Shown here: positions 11,167 through 22,658 of the stretch, in pieces
Numbering within the stretch: the first letter of the stretch is position 1
Layout of the letters: each line of letters starts with the position of its first letter
Assembly (NCBI GenBank): GCA_022836615.1
Contig: MU405239.1
Coordinates: 248,001 to 312,000, forward strand
From: Annulohypoxylon bovei var. microspora
Taxonomy: Eukaryota; Ascomycota; Sordariomycetes; Xylariales; Hypoxylaceae
Reading direction: 5' to 3'
DNA length: 64,000 nucleotides
Translations under genes and position numbers: made by a program
The notes under the pieces: generated by a model
Database searches by the model: none
The model's input: only the letters and a program-made list of their open reading frames with translations
What the model was told of the DNA's origin: nothing

Positions 11167-14038
11167 TCATGGCCAAGACGTTGGGCCGAAGGTCTCGCCT
11201 TCAGCAACAAAACTCTTGATAGCCATCCCGGTTTGATCAAGTGTATCGAAGACATCGTAATTCCCATACCATTTTGGCAACTGAGCAGATGTAAGATAGA
11301 GAGTAAAGAAGATTATGATGGTCGCAATCGCAAGGCCGCAGTCGAGAGCAGCCGACGTGATATAGTTATACTGTAGCCACCAGCCATTCCACCTTCGTTT
11401 GATGTAGTAGTTGAAAAGCATGCCTACCGCCCCCCAACAGAGATACGTGTAGGATGTAGCGGGCGGGAGCATGCTCGAACCGCCAAAAACAAGCGGCATG
11501 TTGATTGAACGGACAAATCCAAACATCGATTTAGGCGCGCGGCGGGCTACAAACCAGGTGATGATGGGAGTAATGGCACCAACGAGCCAGAACCACTGGA
11601 GCGAGGCGTAGAGGGCGTCGCCGCTAAACACTATAACACGCCGTCAGTAATGTCCATCAGATGCGTAAACTGGAATCTACTCACTCCGCGCAGGACCAAT
11701 AGCACCCCATATCACTGATGCGGTGTAGAAAACCCTGCCGTTTGGACACACGTAGTTATCAACCTGGTCCTCGTCGCAGATGTTGGGAATAGTCCCTAGA
11801 GCCCAGTTCATGACGGCAATCTGGACAATAGCGGACCATATTGATGCGACCAGCTGCGACCAAAACATGGCACGAGGAGGTACCTTCATATAATGCCCGA
11901 GTTTTAAGTCTTGGGAGAAATACTAGGTACGACTAAGGGTTAGATGCTTGATTCCTAAAAAGGAAAAAAAGAAAGAAAAAGAAACGTGCTACCAAATAGG
12001 TCAGATATGTACTTACGAGAGCTTGTGACATGCAGATATAGCCGTAGTTCTTAAACATCATCATCGCTAGAGGGTGGCCGGGTAACATGTAACCGATGAT
12101 GAATTCGGTCAAAACGTTCAGCCCGAGCTGGATGTTAGTGATAGCCTGGACAATCCCAATCGGTATGGTCCAAACCAGCGGAATCACAATGCAGACGACG
12201 TAGGCCCAGGCGGGAAATCCGGTAGGCCAAGCTGTGCAGACAGCAAACGAGAGACCGATCATGATAACGAAGAGCGCAAGATACCACCAGTCTTCCGCGT
12301 CTCGATATTTCCGCATAAGCTTCATATGGACATCGTCCGACTGCTTACGGGCGAGTTTGAACTGCGAGACGATTTGTTTTCCGTGGTATAGGGCAACATG
12401 GACAATGACTGCAGCGACGGCAGCAAATGATAGACCGTATGCCAAAGCAAACTGAGTAGAGAGAAATAGAGGTGAATAAGCGTGGTATTTCTCCTCATCG
12501 AATATCAACTCTGCATTCAAGATTCTCGATACATCGTACACGGCGCCGGTATTATCGAAGGCACTGGAGGATTGGACAACAAAGTAATCCGCGTACCACT
12601 TTCCAGAAAAGTGCAGGCCCATCGAGACAAAGATGAAGAAGAAGATAACACCTGCTACGGTGTTGGCCACGGCGTGGAAAGGAGGGATAAGCGGGGAAAG
12701 CGCGTATCCAGATATGACGGTCCAATCCAGAGTCGTCGGTAATAGGCCGTATCCGTGGAGACCTCCAAATATCTTGTTGACCACGACGTTTTTAGGAGCA
12801 GCCCAGCAGATGAAGGTAAAGTAGGATAACCCCTGAAAGATCCAGCCCGGAAACCAATACCAGACAAAACCGCCCCCGAGTACATATAAGAACCACTGAT
12901 ATCGACTAATCCTCCAGCCGTTTGTACTGGCAGGGTCGGGTGGTGAGTGGTCATGTAAGGCGTAGAACAGCGAGGCGTTCACGAGATCTGAAGGCCATAT
13001 CATAGCAGCTGGCCAAACGAGGAACCGTCTTCCCAAACCAGCTAGACCACTTCAGGGAGTTAGTGCTTTCTTTTTCTTCGGGAAAGGGGTTAAGGGGTCG
13101 GCAGCAACAACTCCGTGTCTAGCTTTACGAGGAAGTCCTCGCTGCCCAAGACAGGCCAAAGGGGGAAAAGGAACTCTCGATGTTACATACTATCCTGTGC
13201 AGAGAGTGGTGATAGCGAATAACAGCTGGAAGCCCCAGCCGAAATGCTGTTTATCTTTTTTTACGCATTAGTAAGGCTGTGAGTGAGACCTACGACTCAA
13301 AAGAGAAAACTTACAGAAGACCTGTTGAGCAATCAAGACGTCCGTAGCGTATAGGAAGCCACCGCCATATGCCGCCTAACTATGCGTTAGAATCCACCCA
13401 TCTATTCGAATTCCGTCCAACTTGTGCTCACATTCGACATGACTACAATGATGACATGTTCTTTGAAATTGAACTTGCCGGGCTTTAAGTTGAATTTCAA
13501 CCCCCATATGGAAAACTGCCGGTCAGGGAAGATCAAATCCCATCCTAATCCAATCGGATACGCAACCAGCTGGATGACATATGTGGTTATCTGGATGGTA
13601 GGGTTCTTCAATGAGAATAGCATATTGACAGCCGATCCAATTGTACACAGAATCAAGCCGATTACCCAGGCGCGAATCGTATTAGCCGGTAAGTCGACAT
13701 CGTAGTTTCTTACCGCGGCGCGCACCTTTCCGTACGTTTAGACACGACTAAATATCGTATAGATTCTCTTGGAGAAAACTTACTTCTGGGTAGGGGCTAT
13801 CCTCCTCGAGTAAGGTTGTCTCGATCTCGACACCCTTTTCCGCATTGCCAGTAGCAAGAGCCGCATCGACGTCATTTAGTTCTTGGATCGGTAGATTAGG
13901 GTCGAGCTTATGCTGTTCCTCGAAGTGTTTTAACGTGTTTAGGGCCTCCGTGCCGGTCGACTCTGCTGCTTCATTAGAGGAGATACTTGCCGGAGTGATC
14001 TCCTCAGTGGCCCCGCGCTTGCGGAAGCTGAAACCCAT
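11167..14038 (-). CDS. OPT-family oligopeptide transporter
   Basis: Seven exons on the complement: 14038-13784, 13725-13432, 13375-13315, 13254-13191, 13049-12017, 11922-11685, 11630-11167. This gives 802 residues, the usual OPT length. All phases close exactly. Landmarks of the family are SPYPEVRAAV, then ANTIRAWVIGL, GFLYATDVLIAQ, FPGWIFQGLSYFTFICWAAP, NIQLGLNVLTEFIIGYMLPG, and a C-terminal NYYIKRRWNGWWLQYNYITS. Many hydrophobic segments are visible. Known OPT proteins are proton-coupled plasma-membrane importers of tetra/pentapeptides or glutathione-like substrates. The ~85-residue hydrophilic N-terminus is normal for fungal members. The aspartyl protease 6 kb away would fit peptide use, but there is no operon-like link. 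Substrate unknown. Confidence 0.92.
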
Positions 14039-16130
14039 AGCCCGATGTAAGGTCGAAACGATATCAGGAAATGATTCTCATACTTGATTACCCAGCTACA
14101 ACACAAAGGGGGAGGGGGAAGGCAGAGTTAAGATCTGAGACTAATCGGGGTGGCATGCTATCTTATACATGCCACCGAAGACATGAACAAAGGGGATTCA
14201 TATGCGCCGCTGTGTCTACTACCTAGGGTGCTGGGGTTGCAACCAGGGGTGAGACCGTGAGCTATGATATGTATATTAGCGGACGGCAGCGTGGCAGCCC
14301 AGCTTAAGTGATGGCATGTATGGCCTTCGAGACTTGATGCAATCTGGGGACCCCCCGGACGTGCATACACAGATCCCAGTGATAGGCAACCTGCCTAAAT
14401 TGGGCAACCAACTAATAGATGGATAACCGCAACGCAACGAGCTGCACCGCGGCGATATACTTAGCCATGGCATATTAACCCGAGTGGGGCTGTCAGTGGG
14501 AATAGATATCGAGAAGACCGGTCTTCGAGATGTCGAGAGCTGGCCAGAGTTTGCCACACTGGGCCGGGCCACCGTGGGGGGGAGGTAATACGAAGAGACC
14601 AACTACACATATTGGAAGGAATGCCATCAGCAGACAAACAAATGAGAGGGAATACGCGTTGTCCAATCAACACATGCGATAGGTGAATTGGGTAATCATA
14701 CACATCCCGTGTCTGGGGTTCTTATCTGCTGTGTATAACGCCGTATTCCCTCATGAGCCAGGATTATGTAGGGTCCAAAGCAGGAGGGGGGGTCGGCTTG
14801 CAAGGAATACAGGCTGGTAGAGTTCGATCTCTGGTCAAAAGAGGTAGCATTGGTCAACCGCAGACATCGTCAACAAGATATCCCAATCCTGCTGCGATTC
14901 ATAATCTACCCAGCGCAGTGGAACCGGGCATAGAGTTGTGACGCTGTTCTGTATGTGAATTTATCGTTCCTAGGTCGTAGTTCGCGTGATCGCCAAGACC
15001 AACCCCAGAAAAAGGAAGATGCTTATTTTCAGACGTACTATGTATGCATACCCGTTTTTGACGCAGGATCTCCAGGGCTAGATCCAGTTGGTCTAGTCGC
15101 CTCCTCTCACGGGTACCCGTTAGCCTATGCGGCATTACAAAATAGAGAATGTTTAGCGAATCGCCTTTTCCCATTGCCACAACTTCTATGCCGTGTGTGC
15201 CGATCGCACTCTAGGACATGCTAGACGTGCAACGTGATACCGAGATGTCTGAGCTCAGCTCCTTGCGTCGTACCCACAACTCCATCTGTAAGACATGACC
15301 AATTAGAGAGCTGTTTAGAGAGATAAGAACACAGTACATACTGTCATATCATATGATACTAACCCGAAAACAGACCTGGGTGTGAGAGGCAAGTACAGAA
15401 TCTGAAACCTGTACTGAGCAGCTGGATATGATCAGCTATTCTGCTATTGTCGAGTTACGACCGCGTGCCGGAGTAATTGAGAATAGATGGTTGCTTGTTG
15501 GCGTTAATTGGCTCTAAGTCTCATTGTTGTCTGACGCTCCGTTCTCGTTTCCGGAAAATACATACACACCGAGCCTTAGCGAGAAATATCAGTGCAACGT
15601 TTCCGTGTGTAGGTGCTAGGTATGCATCGTCTTACACAGACTACCGTTCACCATACACACTAATAAAAGAACGTAGGTAAGAATGTGAGAAGGGAGAAGG
15701 TACGTAGAAGATGAAAAAGCATGTGCAAACACTAGCTCTTGGTCCCAAGAATCGAGACTCGCGTTTTGATCCTTGGCTCGACAACAGCCGTTTAGCCGGG
15801 AGCCGGCTGTCTCATTTAGAACCGGCAATCCAAACCTATATAATAGTTGTGTGGGAGGTGTGATGTAGTACCTATATTTAAAGCTCCGTTCTGGAATAAT
15901 GCTTATTCGGAGCTGACAGGGAGTTCGTAGCGCATACCTTGGGCTGCTTGGGGTGGTATATTGCCGTCCTAGATATAATATCGTTTCGGCCGACGGCCGA
16001 TTGGTCATGACGGTTAAGTCGGATTATATGTATTCCCGCCCTCTTCTCAACAACTAACATGTCTTTCCGCGAGTGCTGCGGCATGTATGAATGGATACCT
16101 TATACATGCCGAATTACGAAGACTTGCGAG
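14039..16130. other. 2.1-kb intergenic stretch
   Basis: No gene supported. Several open frames of 60-130 codons exist on both strands, but none has a recognisable motif or splice-supported extension. The part next to 14,038 is the promoter of the OPT gene. Confidence 0.45.
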
Positions 16131-16763
16131 TTAGGAAGATGTCGAGTCTGTCTGGGAGTCTGTTTGGGAGACTTTCTGGCCCGCGGCGCCGTCTCTGTTG
16201 GCTCTCCAAACGCCTTCTTCGCCATCAAACTCTTCTTTCTTCCAGACCTCGACACGTTCTTTACAATCTTCAAGAGCTTGTTCGCCAGCTCTCCAGGCGG
16301 CTTGTCTGTGCGGCGCAGAGACTGCTATGAGGATACTCTCCTCTCCGATAGGCACGATTCCGAGGCGATGAACCATAGCTATCGATACGAGACCATGCTT
16401 GGCATGGATTTCTTTACAGATAGAAAGCATCGTTCGCAATGCTAGAGGGTTATAAGCCGAGTATTGAAGCTCTTTCACCGGCTTGCCACCAAAATTATCC
16501 CTTGTAGTACCTATAAAGCGTTAGAACATAGAACATAGAACATAGGACAGAGATAGTAAATAGGTAAGTGAGATAGTAAATAGGCAAGTGAGATAGTAAA
16601 TAGGCAAGTGAGATAGAATTAAGAACAACTAACCAGCAAATATGACTATCGCGCCAGCTTGGGGACTACGAACTCTGTCCGTCACATGATTTAGACTTAG
16701 ATGTTGGCTGGTGAGCGCAACATAACAGCCATCTTCTTTGATCTCAGTTGTATCACCGGTCAT
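16131..16763 (-). CDS. cnxH: Molybdopterin synthase large (catalytic) subunit, MoaE/MOCS2B type
   Basis: Two exons on the complement: 16763-16634 and 16510-16131, 169 residues. Exon 1 gives MTGDTTEIKEDGCYVALTSQ and ends at IVIFAG. The splice completes the hallmark FAGTTRDNFGGK, followed by LQYSAYNP. The C-terminal half has MVHRLGIVPIGEES, SAPHRQAAWRAGEQALEDCK and WKKEEF, the conserved HR and active-site Lys region of MoaE. The enzyme inserts the dithiolene sulfurs into precursor Z to make molybdopterin for nitrate reductase and xanthine dehydrogenase. The symbol follows the Aspergillus nidulans name by family, not by proof of orthology. The 123-base intron holds tandem repeats. The Ser/Thr/Asp-rich tail (SQTDSQTDSTSS) is an unconserved extension. 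Confidence 0.9.
16523..16616. repeat. Two small tandem repeats inside the cnxH intron
   Basis: AGAACAT is repeated three times at 16,523-16,543. A 20-base unit (AGATAGTAAATAGGTAAGTG, with T/C variation at one site) is repeated three times at 16,551-16,610 plus a partial copy to 16,616. Nearly identical units suggest recent slippage. Confidence 0.85.
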
Positions 16764-17271
16764 CTTGTCATAATATATGAGTTGCAAGATGAGAATTAGT
16801 CGAGTATAATTAAAAAATCAACTCGTAATTTTATATATGTATTTTTTACGTCCTTGTTTCTCAGTCTTTGTGAGGTTGAGAGGTTGAGAGGTCGAGAGTC
16901 AGTCGATACTGGACAATCTCATTGTTCATTGTTCATGGTTCACGTACCTAAGTACTTGGTTTATAAAGTTTCCCTAGGAGGTACCTAGTTACATGGTAAT
17001 GAAATCGTTATGTAATCATGATAATTCAGTGTTATCCGATGTTTTACCGTGGCGCTAATGCTAAATGTATGTACAAAGTAATTAGTACCTAGGTAGGCAG
17101 TTAGGTCACTCTCCAATTGCATCACATCAAATGCGCTGCTGCATCTTTGATTCCTCATTCCTTATTACCATCACCACTTTAGACTCCACTCTTGAATCTA
17201 ATCGTGATCGCCGAAACTTCCCATCGCTTTCTATCTTTATTTCTTAATTTGATGGGCTCATAATAATCGAC
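16764..17271. other. Divergent promoter region between cnxH and RBM5-like gene
   Basis: The two genes are transcribed away from each other. The spacer contains CCTAGGTAGG-type words near 17,085-17,100 and a short purine repeat (GAGGTTGAGAGGTTGAGAGG) near 16,870. Confidence 0.5.
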
Positions 17272-19865
17272 ATGTATGACGACTACGACCATCAACCTCG
17301 TGGTGAGCGGGATTACTACAGACGTAGATCACCCGCTCCTAAGGACCACCACTATCATTCGCGGCATGGTAAAATGATATAGCCTGGAGGATTACTTGTC
17401 GAGATGAATACTGAGCTTGCGCTGACTTCCCTGCGAGGAAAAGAATCCTCTAGGTCGCCTAGAAGGACACCTCCAAAGGGACCGAGAGGAGAGGAATCCT
17501 ACCGTGCCCGTCGCTCTCCAGCTGGACGAAGACGAGACGCATCTCCCGAGTATCGCCAACCCTACTCGGATCGCACCATAAAACCCGCTGGTGAAGCCTA
17601 TGATCGCGAAACCGACTATTCGTCCGCGTATGACCGAGACCGTGACCACGACCGCGGCCGAGGTAGAGACCGAGATCGACACTATGTAGATCATGACGAT
17701 CCTCGAGGGCGCTACAACGACCATAGCAACAATAGAAGCCCTCGCCGCGCCAACTCAGGCGCCTCGTCGCCTTTTGATTCCGCTGATGACGGTTATTACC
17801 ACGAACCCAGTCGTCGATCTAGGCTTGGTCGACCTTACCATACCCTAAAACTAGATGATATCCCGGATAGAATGAGCACACAAGAGGTATTTCTACTTTA
17901 CGCCCTATGTACGCTCACCCGTTTAATATTTCGACAGATCGATGCTACCATGCGGGATATGGGGGCTGTTAGTCTTGTTGAGGTTCGCATCAAATCAGAT
18001 GATAGAAGCGGTAAGTTATTACCTCTCTATAATATCCTGTCACACCACTAGCCCGTCACTAATTACGGAACAGGGGCCCGCCGGTCGTATGCTTTCGCCG
18101 AGTTCAGGTCCGAAGATGATGCTATCGAGTTCCTTGAGAGACATTACCCTGCTCTCGAAATCGCCACTAGCTACGGCTCTTCTATTCGCATTCCTATCGA
18201 GTATAGTCGAGAACGTCGGCATATCGCGAACCCTGATGATTGGAAATGCACTATGGTGAGCCTCGAGTTCCCCATCTATATATGTTTTTATATTCCGTAG
18301 GTTTCCTAACTCGCATTGTTAGTGTCACTTCGAGAACTTTTCCCGACGAGCAACCTGCAAGCAGTGTAAAGCTCCAAGATCGTGTAAGTCTTGATTTTAA
18401 TGGAATCAAGCACACTGGTCTTATAGACTGACACCTCTGCCCATTAGCGGAGAATACCGCGGACATGAAACTGGACGGCAAAAGTGACGAATGTCCACAA
18501 CAAACGCCATCCCAATTTGTTGTCATTCGCGATTTAGCTTCTTCGGTTACCGAGACGATGCTAGCTGGCGATATCAAGAAGCTTTACGTATCGAAGGGAG
18601 ATGAACCTAAGCAATCTTCTACCGCACCGAACAAACTCAAGAGTACAGCCCCAATCGGCAACACCAGTGGGTTGGGTGCTAAGCCTGGCTCGTTGGTACG
18701 TGTCTTCATGATCAGAGACAAGTATTCAGACATCAGCTGCAACTATGGATTCGCCGAATTTTCAACCTTGGACGATGCCCGAGCCGCCATGGCGAAATAT
18801 GCCGCTTCCCCGCAGTTCACCATTGCTTCAAGGCCTATTACCATAGCATTTATTCATTCTGGCGTCTTCATTCCCTTCCTGCGCCCAGTCCAAGACGAGG
18901 AACGCAGATTTACCTTCTCGGCAACCCATAACCAGTCCTTAAGACTCGTCTACTGGAATCCATCAGTGTATGCCAGCGAATTTACCGTCTTCAACGAGAA
19001 TTTATACGAGGACAAGACGCAGACTACAGAACCGCTCAAGAATGATGCCGATCGGTCTATGGGTAAGGATTCTAAGAAAAGGAAGGCGGAAAAAGATCTC
19101 GTTGCTCCTAATGGCAAGAAAGTTATTGCGATGGCTCCCCAACTACAGAAGTGGGCAAATAAGCATGCTGAACTTTTTGGATCTAAGGACTCGGGCGGCA
19201 GTAGGGATCCCACCAACAACAAAGCGCCTGTTACCGGATCTAACGCCATCGGTCCAACAAGCTTGAGTATTCCAGTGGCGACAGCGATAACGTCCACTGT
19301 ATCATACGCTGATCTTGATCAAATGTGTTGTCTTCTGTGTAGACGAAAGTTCAAGAACGAGCCTTCACTGCGCAGGCATGAGCAGATGAGCGATATGCAC
19401 AAAGCTAACCTCGATAATGAAGCGCTCATAGCCAAGGCAACCAAAGATTTGAAGGCTCTTGGTAAGGAGCCTGTATCTAACTATCGAGATCGGGCCAAGG
19501 AGCGCCGGATGGTGCACAACCAGCCTAGCAAGCCGAAACCCCATCTTCCTAGAAAGAAACCCCAAGCAGCCAAAGACTCCGGACCAGCTGTGGAGACGCC
19601 ACCGGCGAAACCCACGATATCAAAGGGCGCAGGGCTATTAGCTAAAATGGGATGGAGTACAGGAGAAGGTCTCGGGGCCGAAGGGGGTGGACGAACTAAT
19701 ATTATCGAGACAACGGCGTACGCTCCAGGAGTTGGCCTTGGAGCAGAGGGTGGCAAGATTGGAGATGCTGTCGAAGAGGCTACTCGAGCCACAAAGAACG
19801 ACTACGCAGACTTCGTCTCGAAGGCGAAGGACAAGGCAAGAGAGCGGTATGAACAAATGGGTTAG
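17272..19865 (+). CDS. RBM5/RBM10-like RNA-binding protein (RRM-ZnF-RRM-C2H2-G-patch)
   Basis: Six exons: 17272-17368, 17438-17886, 17938-18010, 18074-18255, 18323-18383, 18448-19865; 759 residues. The N-terminus is an Arg/Ser/Asp-rich region up to about residue 165. RRM1 spans roughly 168-265 (TLKLDDIP, RSYAFAEF). A RanBP2-type zinc finger (DDWKCTMCHFENFSRRATC, then KQC) is split by the intron at 18256-18322. RRM2 lies at about 312-430 (FVVIRDL, YGFAEFSTLDDARAAM). A C2H2 finger (CCLLCRRKFK..HEQMSDMH) is near 580-605, and a G-patch (GAGLLAKMGWSTGEGLGAEG) near 680-735. This order is that of metazoan RBM5/RBM10, which act in spliceosome A-complex and 3' splice-site choice; a nuclear splicing role is inferred. 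The first donor (GTAAAA) is weak but the phase fits. No OCRE repeat was seen. Confidence 0.88.
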
Positions 19866-20296
19866 GAAACTCCCTATTGTTGTGTCTGGGGAAGGCGCTC
19901 GGATTATCTTGCTAAACGTGTACAATATCATGACCAAAACTACGTAGCTTATACGGAAATGCATGAGATGTAATGCTCTATAATTATATACCAGGCAATG
20001 GAATTTACCAGTGAGTGCACAAGGGCACAAGAATGAGGTACCAAGAAGAGAACTTATGTACAACACGATGCCGTTTGGGTATCCTCATGATTCCGACCAA
20101 AGACCATATTCAACAGCCACGCCCAGCCAGAGCTAACGAGAAACCCCCATTACACTCGTTAGCCGATCCCTCATTTCGAACACCCCACCGCAGTAATCAT
20201 GCCGTAGCCCCCTAGAGCAAACTTAGCGCCACATCACACCTCCAATATTAGAAAGCCCCTTTGTCGTAAATGTTATGTCTCAAAGAACATCCGTGT
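19866..20296. other. Convergent 3' spacer
   Basis: Between the 3' ends of the RBM5-like and protease genes. No gene; presumably both 3' UTRs. Confidence 0.5.
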
Positions 20297-21896
20297 CTAT
20301 AACACAACCAAACCAGCACCCATCAACCCACACACGCCTGCTACGGCCGCCACAACTAGCGCCTCCCAGTTGGGAGCAGGCACAGCTCTCGCGCCGGCAT
20401 TCCCACTGCTCTGGCCCGACGCCGTGCTCGAAGCGCTGCCAGTCGAGGTGGTCTGTCCGCCATTGACACTGCCGGTGCCGGGCAGCCCCGTCGCAGTCTG
20501 CTCGGCGGTGACCTGGGACGCGACGCCGCTAGCGTCCGGAATACCAGACTCTTCCGTGATTTCCAGGATGTTGCTCTCGGTGCTGTTCAGGTTGGCCTGG
20601 GCTAGGCCGATCTGCTTGTTCGTCAGATCGTACACCACGTACGCCGACCGCAGGAACGTGTCGCCCAGCAGGTAGTAGTCGGAGCTCGGCTGCAGGCCGA
20701 AGCTGCACGCGTTGTCGAAGGGCAGGGACGGCACGTCCAGCCCGAGACCTACGTACTGCTCGACGTTGTCCAGCACCATCTCGTCGACGGGCACGCGCAC
20801 GATGGGACCCGAGCTGCCGCCGAACTGGAAGTCGAAGGTCAGGTTCTTGTTGGAGGTCAGGTAGTCGCAGTCTATGAAGACGAGCCCCGTGCTGGAGGTG
20901 TCGTCCACCGCGCCGAATGCGCGGAATACGCGGTTCGCCATGCTGGTCGGCAAGTACGTCAATGTAGTGCCTGAGTCGAGGATGACCGGGACGGTGGATC
21001 GCGTGGTGTAATTGGCGACGGTGCCGTTGTCGGCGGTCGTGCTCAGGGAGGATAGGGCGACGGTGAAGGAGGAATAGTTGCCGGAGCTATCCGGTTGGAT
21101 CTCGACGGTTTTGAGCTCGCCGATGAACTTCTCGGTGTCGAGGCCGCCGAACAGGATCGTCCCGGTCGCGGCGTACAGATCGTCCTAAAAAGGCAAAAGA
21201 AGGTTAGCTCGCTCTGGCATTCCTCGGGGTGTACAAGACATGGTATAGTAGATGGGTCACGAGAGGCGCGCATACCAGGTATAAGCTGTAGGCCTGAATA
21301 GCAATCAGGTCCTGGTCTTGGAAAAGACTCATGATGTTGGGATACGGTTTCTCGGCCGCGACATTAGCTGCAAACCCGATCCCCAGGAGGCCGGAGTTGA
21401 TGGTGGAGCTCTCGGCGAGACCCATCTGCAGTGATTTGATGTCGGCTCCGCCAATGCTGAAGTCGTCCTTTATGTAGTCGCCTTCGGCCCCCGACCCGTC
21501 AACATAACGAATGCTGAACGTGTCTTGCGAAATGACAGCGTACGTCGAGCTATTGGACGGGTCATAAGTCGATAGGCAGTACCCGTAATAGGCCTGCATT
21601 TTTTGGGAATTACAGAGGTTCGCGTCCGAGTCTAATATCCAAACGTCGCTGCTCCCGGTGTCGACAATAAGATCCACGGTCTGCGCCGGCGTTCCCACCG
21701 TGACTTGCGCATAGTAGCCACCGCCCGTCAGGTTGTTGTTCAGCTCTTGCGAATACGTACCAGCGCGCTTGTGAAGCGCAGGTAGTCTCGAGGTTGGCTT
21801 GCTAAAACCAACGGGAATAACCCGCTGGGCGATCGCTCCGTCGACAATGACGGATGCGGCGACGGACGCTGCCACGAGAGCTGAGAAGATCCCCAT
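20297..21896 (-). CDS. Secreted aspartyl protease, yapsin-like, GPI-anchored
   Basis: Two exons on the complement: 21896-21276 and 21184-20297, 502 residues. A signal peptide is evident (MGIFSALVAASVAASVIVDG then AIA). A propeptide ends near KRAG. The two catalytic motifs of pepsin-type enzymes are intact: DTGSSDVW and LDSGTTLTYLP. YYLLGDTFLRSAYVVYDL is the usual C-lobe end. A Ser/Thr/Gly-rich stalk follows, and the protein ends in a hydrophobic tail (LVVAAVAGVCGLMGAGLVVL) preceded by small residues (SSGNAGA), as for GPI attachment. Several NxS/T sites are present (NLT, NSS, NYS). Family members sit at the plasma membrane or wall and cleave at basic or hydrophobic sites. The intron has a GTATGC donor and a T-rich acceptor. 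GC content of this gene is higher than that of its neighbours. Confidence 0.93.
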
Positions 21897-22658
21897 TGGC
21901 GGTAGGAGGAATTGATCGAGCTAAAGAGGCGCGCACACAATTCGAGAAAGAAAAAAAGGGGGGGGGGGAACAAGAATTGTGGACTATCTAGAGCTTGGTG
22001 GGCAGTATAATAGGTACTACGAAGGCCAGGGGCGAAGAAGGTCGGCTCCCAGTCTCTGGTTTCGTAGTCCTACAACCTCTCGGAACCTATCTCGAACGTG
22101 TAGGTTAATAACCTATTGTTCGTAGTAGGGGATCTGTTCGATTGGTTGCGGACGAGCAGATGCAGGCGCAGGGAAATGGCACAGTTGTATTGCGCGCGCG
22201 TACACTGAGATCTGATAGATCATGTCACCAACCAACCAACAAACGACAGATACCTTCGATACTGTAGGTTAGGTAGGTACACATATAGGTGCACAATGCC
22301 GAGGTCGCGTCAGATGGATAAAAGCTGCCCAACTAAGTCCCAGGTACCCAAGGTAGGTATGTAGGTAGGTTATTATATCACTCACTCTCCGCGTCGACAA
22401 GCTTGGAAAAAGAAGGAAACGAATGGTGAAGAATGAAAAAAAAGGAGTGGATAAGTTGGATGAGTTAAAGAAGAAATTCATCTTCAGCTGCCAAGCAACT
22501 CCATACGAATTGTATGTTGTTTTTAGGCTGCCTAGGTGGTGAAGTTCCTAGCTGTTTAGTCAAGGATTCTAGGGTCTTACATACACTAACACTTAGGAAG
22601 GTCAAGTGGTAAAAGACAGGGGAGACAGGGGAACCAGGGGGGACAGGACAGGACAGGG
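21897..22658. other. Intergenic spacer upstream of the protease
   Basis: No gene. Contains a G homopolymer beside an A-run near 21,950, and TAGGTAGGTA runs at 22,262-22,375. A short GGACAGGACAGG repeat at 22,641-22,658 abuts the transposon-like element. Confidence 0.5.

Noticed and set aside
15616..16008. 130-codon minus-strand frame
   Set aside because: No recognisable domain, unlikely composition, and no splice-supported extension.
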